Both the position numbers and the translations under genes were made by a program. Below are positions 50,361 to 58,402 of a DNA stretch of 64,000 nucleotides, one piece after another. Under the pieces are notes generated by a model. The model saw nothing but the letters and a program-made list of their open reading frames with translations. It made no database searches and was not told where the DNA came from. Each line of letters begins with the position of its first letter. Position 1 is the stretch's first letter. Origin of the DNA: JABJAG01 sp038137215 (GTDB taxonomy: Bacteria; Pseudomonadota; Alphaproteobacteria; UBA6615); NCBI GenBank assembly GCA_038137215.1, contig JAYQBG010000011.1:19941-83940 (forward strand). The letters are read 5' to 3'.

Positions 50361-51413
50361 CTAGACCGTTGCCGGCATGGCGAGTCCTAGTTTGTCGGCT
50401 TCGGCTTGCAGCCGGTCCCAGGTCCCCTGGGGGAGCGGGATGCCGTTGGCGGAGCGCTCGATCAGGGTTTTGTCGCCCCGTTCGCCGGGTGCGTAGATTT
50501 CATCCACGCCGTCCGCGCGCGGCAGACCTTTCAATCCGGCTGCCAGCGCGTCGATATCGGACTTGTAGGTATCGAGATCGGTGATCGCCGAAATATCAAT
50601 TGCCGCACACAGTCCGTTCTGGCGATATCCGGTCGGCTTGGCGTCCGGACCGATATTCGGTGTGACCAGCGGGTTGCTGGCAAACAGACTGACGAGACAC
50701 TCGATCATCATCGACAGACCCGACCCCTTTGCGCCGCCCAGCGGCATCAGGGTCTCGACCGCTTTCGCGTCCGTGGTGGTCTGACCTTCCGCGTTCAGTC
50801 CCCAGCCTTCCGGGATCGGCGTGCCCGTATCCTGGGCTGCCAGGATCTTACCCATGGAGGCGGTTGCCGTGGACATGTCCAGCAACAGGGGCGGGTGTTC
50901 GCCGCCGGGGACGGCAATCGCAATGGGATTGGTGGAGGCGCCCGCGGCCTTGGCGCCGTAATAAGCCATCATCGGCCGGGAGGCGGTCATCACGATCCCC
51001 GCAAATTCTTCCCGGGCGGCCTGCATGGCGAAGTAGCCGATGGCGCCGCCATGGGTGATGTTACGCACGATGCACCAGCCGACATGGCATTCCCGGGCGC
51101 GGCCCATGGCCTCTTCCATGGCGGCCGACAGGGCAACCGGGCCCGGGGCCCAGTCGGAATCGAGGACCGCGATGGCGCCACTGCGTTTTTCCACCTTCAT
51201 GTCGGGATGAGCGTGGATGTTTCCGTTCTTCATATAGGCGATGTAGCGCGGGATCCGCAGAACCCCGTGGGAGTCCATGCCGCGCAGATTGGCCCAGATC
51301 AGCATATCGGCCCAGACTTCGGCGTGCTCTTCAGCGACGTCGGAGGCCAGAAAGATGCTCTTAGTGAACGCCTTCAGCGCCTCGGCGGATACAATATGCT
51401 CGCTCTCACTCAT
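50361..51413 (-). CDS. Ldh-family (malate/L-lactate/ureidoglycolate-type) NAD(P)-dependent dehydrogenase
   Basis: A 350-residue protein of the Ldh_2 (MDH2/LDH2) family. Signatures: RGMDSHGVLRIPRY near residue 42 with the conserved His, LDSDWAPGPVALSAAME, and SMGKILAAQDTG followed by LMPLGGAKGSGLSMMIECLVS. These enzymes reduce 2-oxoacids or oxidise 2-hydroxyacids with NAD(P). The ATG at 51413 overlaps the stop of the alpha/beta hydrolase gene, so both are in an operon. Confidence 0.9.
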   Translation of the reverse strand: MSESEHIVSAEALKAFTKSIFLASDVAEEHAEVWADMLIWANLRGMDSHGVLRIPRYIAYMKNGNIHAHPDMKVEKRSGAIAVLDSDWAPGPVALSAAMEEAMGRARECHVGWCIVRNITHGGAIGYFAMQAAREEFAGIVMTASRPMMAYYGAKAAGASTNPIAIAVPGGEHPPLLLDMSTATASMGKILAAQDTGTPIPEGWGLNAEGQTTTDAKAVETLMPLGGAKGSGLSMMIECLVSLFASNPLVTPNIGPDAKPTGYRQNGLCAAIDISAITDLDTYKSDIDALAAGLKGLPRADGVDEIYAPGERGDKTLIERSANGIPLPQGTWDRLQAEADKLGLAMPATV

Positions 51414-52294
51414 GCTTCCTCTTCGGCCAGATAGGCGCTCGTGCCCGTGGTTGCGGTGTCCCGCAGCGGCCATTGGCTGGCTGTGACATTGTTGTGGAAA
51501 ATATCAATCGCGTTGTTGAAGGCGGCTGGGTCTTCAAGATTGATCAGGTGTCCGGACTTGGCAAATGTTACCAGGCCGGCGCTCGGCATTGTCCGTTTCA
51601 GGAAGATGTTGGTGTCGATGCAGGGTTCGTCCTCGTCGCCAATCATCAACAGGACCGGCGTCCGGCACGCGCTCAGTTCGCCGGCAAAGTCATAAAGTGA
51701 GGGCCGACCGGCCTGTACCCGGCGGAGCGTAAAAGCCGACCCTTTGGGTGCGTGTTCTGTGAAGTGATCGGCGAATTCCTGCCAGGCGTCCGGGTTCTTC
51801 AGCTTCAGCTGGGTCCGGGTCGCACTGGCTGCGAATCCCGGCAGTTCGAGTGAGTTCTGGCCGAGGATCGTATCGGCCAGCGCGCGGGTTTCTTCGAGAA
51901 AATGCGCGCGGGTGTCGGGGAAGGACCCGGACCCGCCGCTGGCCGCCACAAGGGTCAGGACACGGTCGGGGTGGGCCAGCGCGAACCGCAATCCGGTATA
52001 GGCGCCCATGCTCAATCCGACGAGATGCGCCTGCTCGATCCCCAGTGCATCGAGCACACCGAGCAGGTCCGCGGTGGCGATGTCCTGCCCGTATTCATCC
52101 TCGCGGTCGGGTACATCGGAGGGCGGGTAGCCCCGCGCGCTGTAGGTCACGCAGCGGAAGCGGCTCTTGAAGTGATCGACCTGATGCCGCCAGGAGCGGT
52201 GGTCGCCGCCGAACTCATGCACGAAGACCAGCGCCGGGCCGTTGCCTTCGGCTTCGACCCAGAGACGCGTGCCATTGATGTCGTGTAACGCCAT
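51410..52294 (-). CDS. Alpha/beta hydrolase
   Basis: A 294-residue alpha/beta-fold hydrolase. The oxyanion stretch is LVFVHEFGGDHRSW, the nucleophile elbow is GLSMG (LVGLSMGAYTG near residue 94), the acid is probably in LMIGDEDEPC and the His in KSGHLINLEDP. It resembles 3-oxoadipate enol-lactonase and C-C bond hydrolases. The gene is followed by the Ldh-family gene with a 4-bp overlap and preceded by the MetE-like gene, 6 bp upstream, on the same strand. Confidence 0.9.
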   Translation of the reverse strand: MALHDINGTRLWVEAEGNGPALVFVHEFGGDHRSWRHQVDHFKSRFRCVTYSARGYPPSDVPDREDEYGQDIATADLLGVLDALGIEQAHLVGLSMGAYTGLRFALAHPDRVLTLVAASGGSGSFPDTRAHFLEETRALADTILGQNSLELPGFAASATRTQLKLKNPDAWQEFADHFTEHAPKGSAFTLRRVQAGRPSLYDFAGELSACRTPVLLMIGDEDEPCIDTNIFLKRTMPSAGLVTFAKSGHLINLEDPAAFNNAIDIFHNNVTASQWPLRDTATTGTSAYLAEEEA

Positions 52295-52300
52295 CGTCCG

Positions 52301-53323
52301 CTATAGTTCCGCACGCACCAGCGCAGCACCGGCTCCGAGCGCCTTCAGCTTGCCTTGGGACACGGTGCGGGGCAGGGGCACCATGCCGCAATTGGTGCAG
52401 GGGAAAATCCGCTCCGGCGAGGTGAACTCCATCGCCGCCCGGATTACCTTGGCCACTTCTTCGGGAGCTTCGGCGGTCAGCGTGGTCACATCAATGGCGC
52501 CGACGAGAACGTCCTTCTTGCCGTCGAGGAGCTTGACCACTTCCAGCGGCACGCGCGAGCCGGCAAATTCCAGCGAGACCTGATCGATATCGCTGTCGGA
52601 GAGCGCGGGCAAAATCGCCTCGTACTGATCCCAAACATCACCGAGCGTTGCCTTCCACTGCAAATTCGCTTCGATGCCGTAGCCGTAGCAGATGTGCACC
52701 GCCGTGGTGCAGTCGAGCCCCTCGACGGCCCGGTTCAGCGCCTCGACGCCCCAGGTGGGCACCGCGTCGAGATAGACATTGAATGCGGGCTCGTCGAACT
52801 GAAGATTGTCCACCCCGGCGGCGACCAGTTCCCGGGCTTCGTCGTTGAGGATTTTGGCAAAGGCCATCGCCATTTTCGGGCGGTCGCCGTAGTGCTCGTC
52901 CGCCAGCGTATCGACGATGGTCATCGGTCCGGGCATGGTGAATTTCAGCGGGCGTTCGGTCTGGGCGCGGGCGAACTTGACCTCGTCGGCGTGGATGGGG
53001 CCGCTGCGTTTGAGTTCGGACACAACCGTCGGGCAATCGGCGTCGTAACGATCATCGCGGATGCCGATGGTGGTTTTGTTCTCGAAATCGATCCCTTCGA
53101 TCTTCTCCAGGATGCCGTGGACGAAATGCTGCCGCGATTGCTCGCCATCGGTCACGATATCGATCCCGGCCTGTTCCTGGTCCAGGATCGCCAGGCGCAC
53201 CGCGTCATGCTTGGCTTCTTCCAGTCGATCCGGGTCTTCGGCGGCCCAGGGGGCCCAGAGTTTCTCGGGTTCGGCCAGCCAGGCCGGTTTCGGCAGGCTG
53301 CCGGTGATGGTCGTTTTCAGCAT
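52301..53323 (-). CDS. Cobalamin-independent methionine synthase C-terminal-domain-like protein (MetE/UROD superfamily)
   Basis: A 340-residue protein homologous to the C-terminal barrel of MetE. Expected zinc ligands are present as His in TAVHICYGYG, Glu in the SLEFAG region and the CTNCGM motif near the C-terminus. TTITGSLPKPAWL at the N-terminus and VTDGEQSRQHFVHGI also match. Core-MetE-like proteins of this length use other methyl donors or act on other thiols; the true substrate is unknown. It heads a probable operon with an alpha/beta hydrolase and an Ldh-type dehydrogenase. Confidence 0.87.
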   Translation of the reverse strand: MLKTTITGSLPKPAWLAEPEKLWAPWAAEDPDRLEEAKHDAVRLAILDQEQAGIDIVTDGEQSRQHFVHGILEKIEGIDFENKTTIGIRDDRYDADCPTVVSELKRSGPIHADEVKFARAQTERPLKFTMPGPMTIVDTLADEHYGDRPKMAMAFAKILNDEARELVAAGVDNLQFDEPAFNVYLDAVPTWGVEALNRAVEGLDCTTAVHICYGYGIEANLQWKATLGDVWDQYEAILPALSDSDIDQVSLEFAGSRVPLEVVKLLDGKKDVLVGAIDVTTLTAEAPEEVAKVIRAAMEFTSPERIFPCTNCGMVPLPRTVSQGKLKALGAGAALVRAEL

Positions 53324-53459
53324 GTGGGACTCCCCGTCCGTAAAAGTTTTTTTGCTCCGCCATCGTATGTGACGGTTGGTTCGCAAGTCCGAATGCCGCA
53401 TCATCTCAGGGCGGTGGCAAGACCGCAAGAAACAGAAGACGTCAATCAGGGGGAAACTG

Positions 53460-54296
53460 ATGACCGACAACACCGTTCCGCAGGGCTGGCCCGAGGGCAA
53501 GGCGCTGGCTGTCTCCGTGAACATCATGTGCGAGGCCTGGACAGACGAGGCCGCGCCCGGCATCGGCCCCATGGGCAATCCGCTCAAAGCCGGATATCTC
53601 GATACCCAGGCGCGGTCCTGGGGGGAATACGGTATGACCCATGGCGCACCGCGCCTGCTGGATATCGTCGGCGAGCTTGGCGTGCCATGCGGCACCTATG
53701 CCAGCGGCATCATCGCCGAGAAATGGCCCGAACTTCTCAAGCGAATCGATGGCGACGGGCATTTCGTTGGTGCCCATGCCTGGATGCAGAACACCCTGCC
53801 GGTCTATCAGGAGCGCGCCGATGAAGAGGCGGACCTGAAAAAAGGTGTGGCGCTGTTCGAAGATGTGATCGGCAAGGCCCCAAAGGGCTTTGCGAGCCCG
53901 CGCGGCACGTTCAGCTCCGACACCTGCGAGCTGCTGGTCGAGAACGGCTTCACCTGGCACATCGATCATTTCAACACCGATCTGCCCTACCGCCTCGACA
54001 CGCACGCGGGGCCCCTCGCGGCGGTGCCGTTCACCATGGAGATCAACGATCTGCCGATCTACATGCGCTACGGCAACCCGCCCCAGGCCTATTCCGACAC
54101 CCTGAAGCGGATCGTCGAGAAATACGACAGCATCGGGCGTCCGCCCGCCGTGATCGACATCACCGCCCACGCTCATGTCTTCGGCCGTCCCTACGGCGCG
54201 ATCGAGTTCAAGGCGGCGATTGAATCGGTGATGAATGTGGACTGGGTCTGGATGACCTCCCATGAGGAACTGGCGGGCCTGGTGCATTCAGGTTAG
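53460..54296 (+). CDS. Polysaccharide deacetylase/allantoinase (PuuE)-like protein
   Basis: A 278-residue NodB-fold protein with GGGGGA seven bases before the ATG. It starts with LAVSVNIMCEAW in place of the usual TFDDG, has GAHAWMQNTLP where the metal-binding HxxxH is expected, and SPRGTFSSDTCELL and TAHAHVFGRP for the later motifs. It therefore belongs to the atypical PuuE-like branch in which the first Asp is missing; such members hydrolyse amides or ureides more likely than chitin-type sugars. It is divergent from the MetE-like gene. Confidence 0.82.
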   Translation: MTDNTVPQGWPEGKALAVSVNIMCEAWTDEAAPGIGPMGNPLKAGYLDTQARSWGEYGMTHGAPRLLDIVGELGVPCGTYASGIIAEKWPELLKRIDGDGHFVGAHAWMQNTLPVYQERADEEADLKKGVALFEDVIGKAPKGFASPRGTFSSDTCELLVENGFTWHIDHFNTDLPYRLDTHAGPLAAVPFTMEINDLPIYMRYGNPPQAYSDTLKRIVEKYDSIGRPPAVIDITAHAHVFGRPYGAIEFKAAIESVMNVDWVWMTSHEELAGLVHSG

Positions 54297-54321
54297 CCGC
54301 GACAGCAAGTTGGGGCACGCG

Positions 54322-54879
54322 ATGCGGACCTTCCAGGGCCTGATTTTGGCTTGTTTTGTCCTGGCCGGACCGTTTTGCGCTCCGATTCAGGCACAACAGC
54401 CTGCAAAGGTTGTTCTGCGGGTCGGTCTGGACGCGGTCGAGTGTATCGTGCCCATTGGCGCGGCACCCGCGATGCGTCAGGCCAAAGCAGTCCTGGCGAA
54501 AGCGGACCCGGGTCCCATCATGTTTTTTGCCGTCAAGATCAACGAGACGGCGAACCGAAATGTCGACAGTATTGTCGCCGACCCATCGCCTTCCGAAATT
54601 CCGGGTTTCATGCAGACGGATACATTCGTATTCCATCTGCAGTTGCGCGGTATCGAGGACTGGCTCAAATCCTTCTCCGGCATGGATTCTACGGCACTTC
54701 CGAAGGACCGGATGCTTTAGTTCTTCAATCTAGAACAAAACTACAAACTGATCGCTGAGATGATTCCGGCCTGCGAGGATGTCGAAGCCTGTGAACTGGA
54801 ACCGTTCATTCGGAAATACGATGGCCTGCGCTCAGATTTGCGCGAACTCTTTGAGAGGTTCACCAATCAAAACGGATGA
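54322..54879 (+). pseudogene. Exported hypothetical protein with one in-frame TAG
   Basis: ATG 54322 begins a signal peptide (MRTFQGLILACFVLAGPFCA, cleaved near IQAQ) and the frame is coding-like up to TGA 54877-54879, 185 codons. A TAG at 54718-54720 (codon 133) interrupts it after LPKDRML, and FFNLEQNYKLIAEMIPACEDVEACEL continues in the same frame. I do not recognise the family. The two cysteines in the tail could form a disulphide. It is a third case of a lone TAG in otherwise good sequence in this window. Confidence 0.55.
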
Positions 54880-54959
54880 TGCCTGAACTCGGCACCTCGA
54901 CCGTAAGCATTGCGTGTTCGATGCAGGCGGCGTGCGGCACCTGCCGGATGAGTGTGAGA

Positions 54960-55451
54960 TTATCGCGTTGAGGCCAGCTGTTCAGCGGGGTCTGTTTGTT
55001 CCTTATCCAGCGCGGCGCGCAGGCTTTGCAGAACCCGGAGCGCGGTCTGCAGGTCTTCGGGGGTTGTTGCCGCGCCCAGCGCATTGGCCCAGGGCACCTG
55101 AACGCGGTGCGCGGCGTCATAGGTCTCGCGGCCCCGGTCGGTCAGCACCACCAGCTTGGCGCGTTTGTGATGGGGGTTGGGGGCGAAGGTGACGTAGCCG
55201 ACGTCATCCAGATCGTTGACGATCCGCTGCACATTCTGGCGCGACAGGCCCATCAGGCGGGCGATGTGGGGGACCGGCATGGGGCGTTCGGCCATGACGA
55301 CCGCGCCCAGCACCTGCCAGCGGGCGCTCGTCAGGCCGAGACCGGCGACCAGCCGGTCGCCCGATGCCAGCAGGCGGCCGTTCAGCCGGATGGTTTCCAG
55401 AAACAGCGACGTCGTCAGGGCTCCAGCGAAACTGTGCTTTTCCATATCCAT
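54960..55451 (-). CDS. MarR-family transcriptional regulator
   Basis: A 163-residue winged-helix regulator. The recognition helix lies in MPVPHIARLMGLSRQNVQRIVNDL (about 58-81) and the wing in FAPNPHHKRAKLVVLTDRG. ATG 55451 (MDMEK) or 55445 are both possible. A 14-bp perfect palindrome starts 4 bp upstream of the first ATG, a classic place for an autoregulatory MarR operator. The upstream SDR gene is on the same strand with about 34 bp between. Confidence 0.9.
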   Translation of the reverse strand: MDMEKHSFAGALTTSLFLETIRLNGRLLASGDRLVAGLGLTSARWQVLGAVVMAERPMPVPHIARLMGLSRQNVQRIVNDLDDVGYVTFAPNPHHKRAKLVVLTDRGRETYDAAHRVQVPWANALGAATTPEDLQTALRVLQSLRAALDKEQTDPAEQLASTR

Positions 55452-55472
55452 AAAGACAATATATTGTCATTA
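55451..55472. promoter_or_regulatory. Palindromic operator candidate upstream of marR-like gene
   Basis: GACAATATATTGTC (55455-55468) is a perfect 14-bp palindrome and extends to 22 bp (55451-55472) with one mismatched pair. It overlaps the MarR start region. MarR proteins commonly bind palindromes of 16-20 bp with AT-rich centres, so this is the expected target of the neighbouring regulator. Confidence 0.75.
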
Positions 55473-55485
55473 TGGTGTTAGAGAG

Positions 55486-56241
55486 TCAAATACAGCGGCC
55501 GCCGTCGATCTCCATGCACACGCCGGTGATCAGCGAGGCTTCGTCGGACGCCAGAAACAGCACCGCATCCGCCACATCCTGCGGGGTCGAGAACCGTCCC
55601 AGCGGCACGGTCTGACGGAAGGCTTCGCGGTTTTCCGGGGTGTCTTCTCCCAGAAAGGTCGGCAGCAGCGGGGTTTCCCCGGCGACGGGGTTCACCGCAT
55701 TCACCCGGATATTGTCCCCGGCCAGTTCGACGGCCATGGATTTTGTCAGGGTCGTCACCGCGCCCTTGGAGGCGTTGTACCAGGTCAGGCCGGGGCGGGG
55801 CCGCACGGCCGCGGTGGAGGCAATGTTGACGATCACCCCGCCACCGCCATCGCGAAACACCGGGATCGCCGCATTAGCGGTGTGAAACAGCCCCTTCACA
55901 TTCACCGCCAGAATCCGGTCGAGCTCGTCTTCGTCGACCTCCAGCATGGATTTGCGTTTGTGGGCGACCCCGGCGTTGTTGACGAGAATGTCGAGGCTGC
56001 CATGGGTGGCAACCGCATGGGCGACCAGCGCCTGCATCTCTTCGGCACTCGTCACATCGGCCTGACAGAAGCGCGCCGTGCCGCCGGCTTGCGTGATCTC
56101 CGCGGCAACGCGTTCCCCGCCGTCTGTGTTCACGTCGTTCACGACAACCGCAGCGCCTTCGCGCGCAAAGGTCTTGGCGATGCCCTCTCCGAAACCGGAT
56201 CCCGATCCGGTGACGATGGCGGTCTTGTTGGCGAGCCGCAT
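55486..56241 (-). CDS. Short-chain dehydrogenase/reductase
   Basis: A 251-residue classical SDR. Cofactor loop TGSGSGFGEG (10-19), NNAG motif near 88, catalytic Ser in VNIASTAAVRP and YxxxK as WYNASKGAVTTL, and C-terminal SLITGVCMEIDGG. An acid after the second beta strand (VNDVN) suggests NAD preference. GGAGAGAA is present before ATG 56241. The enzyme resembles FabG-like or glucose-1-dehydrogenase-like SDRs; the substrate is unknown. Confidence 0.92.
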   Translation of the reverse strand: MRLANKTAIVTGSGSGFGEGIAKTFAREGAAVVVNDVNTDGGERVAAEITQAGGTARFCQADVTSAEEMQALVAHAVATHGSLDILVNNAGVAHKRKSMLEVDEDELDRILAVNVKGLFHTANAAIPVFRDGGGGVIVNIASTAAVRPRPGLTWYNASKGAVTTLTKSMAVELAGDNIRVNAVNPVAGETPLLPTFLGEDTPENREAFRQTVPLGRFSTPQDVADAVLFLASDEASLITGVCMEIDGGRCI

Positions 56242-56345
56242 GATGTTCTCTCCTGCATGGGTCTTCCGCGCACAGGACATGCGCGGCGTGCGTCGTTTCG
56301 GCGAAAATGCTAACACCGACAGGGGAAACAGAGCGAACATCGATC

Positions 56346-57314
56346 ATGAGCGACAAACCAAAAATTCTTGTCACGCGAAAACTGCTGCAGCCGAACGAAG
56401 ACCGGTTGCGCGCCGAGTTCGATGCAACCCTCAGCACAGACGACTGCATCATGACGGCCGACGAGGTTGTGGCTGCGGCGGACGGCATGGATGCGCTGCT
56501 GATCTGTGTCACCGAGCCGATGAACGCAGATGCCATCGCACGCCTGCCCGAAAGCGTGAAGACCATCATGACGCTGTCCATCGGGCTGGAGCATATCGAT
56601 CTCGATGCGGCGAAGGCGCGCGGCATTGCGGTGTTGGCCACGCCCGATGTGGTCACCGATCCGACGGTTGAGATCGCCATGTGCCTGATGCTGGGCGCAG
56701 CGCGGCGTGTCACTGAAGGCGCGGCCATGATGCGCGCGCGCGAATGGGAGACCTGGACTCCCCGCATGCTGGTGGGCACGGATGTGACCGGCGGCACGCT
56801 GGGCATATACGGGATGGGCCGGATCGGGCGGACGCTGGCAAAGCGCGCGCGCGGTTTCGACATGACGATCGGATATCACAACCGCTCGCGCCTGAGTTTC
56901 GATCTGGAGGCGGGGGCCAGCTATTACACGAGTGTCGAAGCGTTGCTTTCGGCCAGTCCGTTCTTTGCGATCACGGCCCCCTCGACACCCGAGACCCAGG
57001 GCTTCCTGAATGCCGAGCGGATCGCGCTGCTGCCCGATGGGGCGATTGTCGTGAACACATCGCGCGGCAATCTGATCGATGACGATGCGCTGATCGATGC
57101 GCTGAAGTCCGGCAAGGTCGCCGCGGCGGGGCTCGACGTGTTCAACGGCGAACCGGCCAATGTGCGGCAGGAATATCTCGATCTGCCGAATGTCTTTCTC
57201 ACACCCCATATCGGCAGTGCCGCCCATGACGCTCGTGTGGCGATGGGGGACCTGCTGCTCGATGGGCTGAACCTGCTGCGCGCCGGTGAGCCTGTGCCAA
57301 ACCGTGTCGTGTGA
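56346..57314 (+). CDS. D-2-hydroxyacid dehydrogenase (glyoxylate/hydroxypyruvate reductase-like)
   Basis: A 322-residue protein of the D-isomer-specific 2-hydroxyacid dehydrogenase family. NAD-binding GIYGMGRIGRTLAKR (about 153-167), catalytic Arg in NTSRGNLID, Glu in DVFNGEP and His in LTPHIGSAA. It probably reduces glyoxylate, hydroxypyruvate or a similar 2-oxoacid. It is divergent from the SDR gene with about 105 bp between starts. The DMT transporter gene overlaps or follows directly. Confidence 0.92.
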   Translation: MSDKPKILVTRKLLQPNEDRLRAEFDATLSTDDCIMTADEVVAAADGMDALLICVTEPMNADAIARLPESVKTIMTLSIGLEHIDLDAAKARGIAVLATPDVVTDPTVEIAMCLMLGAARRVTEGAAMMRAREWETWTPRMLVGTDVTGGTLGIYGMGRIGRTLAKRARGFDMTIGYHNRSRLSFDLEAGASYYTSVEALLSASPFFAITAPSTPETQGFLNAERIALLPDGAIVVNTSRGNLIDDDALIDALKSGKVAAAGLDVFNGEPANVRQEYLDLPNVFLTPHIGSAAHDARVAMGDLLLDGLNLLRAGEPVPNRVV

Positions 57315-58239
57315 CCGGGTGACGTTCCGCACGCGGCCCCTGGCGGTTTTTTCCGCCCTACCCGGACCGGCGCAAGGTGCGATCTGGATGCTTGGGGCCT
57401 CACTGTGTTTTGGCACCCAGGGGCCACTGGTCCGCTTCTCTGTTTCCGAAGGTGCGCATCCGCTCGAAGCGGCGTTCTTTCGTTCCCTGATGGCCTTCCT
57501 GCTGATGCTGCCGTGGATTCTGCGCAACCGGGATACAGCGCTGCGGTCCCAGCGTCCGGGCGCCCAAATCCTGCGCTGTGTCTTTTCCATGGGCGGCCTG
57601 ATCCTGCTGGTACTGGCGCAGGCCAGGCTCCCGCTCGCTGAGGTGTCGGCGCTGACTTTTGCCGCGCCCTTGTTTGGGACAATCGGGGCGGCGCTATTGC
57701 TGGGAGAAGTCGTCCGAAAGCAACGCTGGATCGCCACTTTGGTGGGCTTTGCGGGGGTCTGGGTCGTCCTGCGGCCGGGTCTGTCGGACGTGGATCCGCT
57801 GTTTCTGCTGCCGCTGATCTCAGCCGTGTTTATCGCGGCATCAAACCTGATGATCCGATCGCTCTCCAGCGTGGATTCGCCCACCACCACGGTTGCCTGG
57901 CTGGCCATGGTGTCGGTGCCGGTCACCCTGGTGCCCGCGCTGTTTGTATGGTCCTGGCCGACGCTCGCCGGTCTGTTCTGGATGTCGCTTCTGGGCGTGA
58001 CAGCGCTGGGCGCGCATATCTGCCTGACGCGTGCGTTCACCGCGGCAGAAGCCTCGGCGGTGCTGCCCTATGACTATTCGCGCCTGATCGTCACCTCGAC
58101 CTTCGGCTACATCCTGTTCGCTGAAGTCCCGACAATCTGGACCTGGGTCGGCGGCGCGGTAATCGTCGGCGCGGTGGTCTATATGGCGCGCCGCGGGGGC
58201 GGCCGCGCGAAACCGGCGACCCCGGCGGGGGAGACATAG
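57286..58239 (+). CDS. DMT-superfamily (EamA) transporter
   Basis: About 310 residues with ten membrane helices in two EamA repeats. IWMLGASLCFGTQGPLVRF opens the first and LPYDYSRLIVTSTFGYILFAEVPTIWTWVGGAVI closes the second. The start is unclear: GTG codons at 57286, 57304 and 57319 are in frame, the first two overlapping the end of the dehydrogenase gene. No strong ribosome site supports any of them. Probably a metabolite exporter. Confidence 0.87.
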   Translation: MSLCQTVSCDRVTFRTRPLAVFSALPGPAQGAIWMLGASLCFGTQGPLVRFSVSEGAHPLEAAFFRSLMAFLLMLPWILRNRDTALRSQRPGAQILRCVFSMGGLILLVLAQARLPLAEVSALTFAAPLFGTIGAALLLGEVVRKQRWIATLVGFAGVWVVLRPGLSDVDPLFLLPLISAVFIAASNLMIRSLSSVDSPTTTVAWLAMVSVPVTLVPALFVWSWPTLAGLFWMSLLGVTALGAHICLTRAFTAAEASAVLPYDYSRLIVTSTFGYILFAEVPTIWTWVGGAVIVGAVVYMARRGGGRAKPATPAGET

Positions 58240-58257
58240 CCGGTGCTGTGCCTCCAT

Positions 58258-58360
58258 CGTTATGCCCGCACTTGTTGCGGGTATCCACGTCTATCGGTCC
58301 CCTCAGAAGTAAAGCGAGGCCCGCCGACGTGGATGGCCGGAACAAGTCCGGTCATGACGT
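58258..58360. repeat. Palindromic intergenic repeat, family A (copy 3)
   Basis: TATGCCCGCACTTGTTGCGG, GTATCCACGTC and the opposing ACGTGGATGGCCGGAACAAG with TCATGACG form a 100-bp interrupted palindrome between convergent genes. Confidence 0.65.
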
Positions 58361-58402
58361 GGGTGTTAAAACGCCCTCGCTCGCATCGCAATGACGGCGA
58401 GG

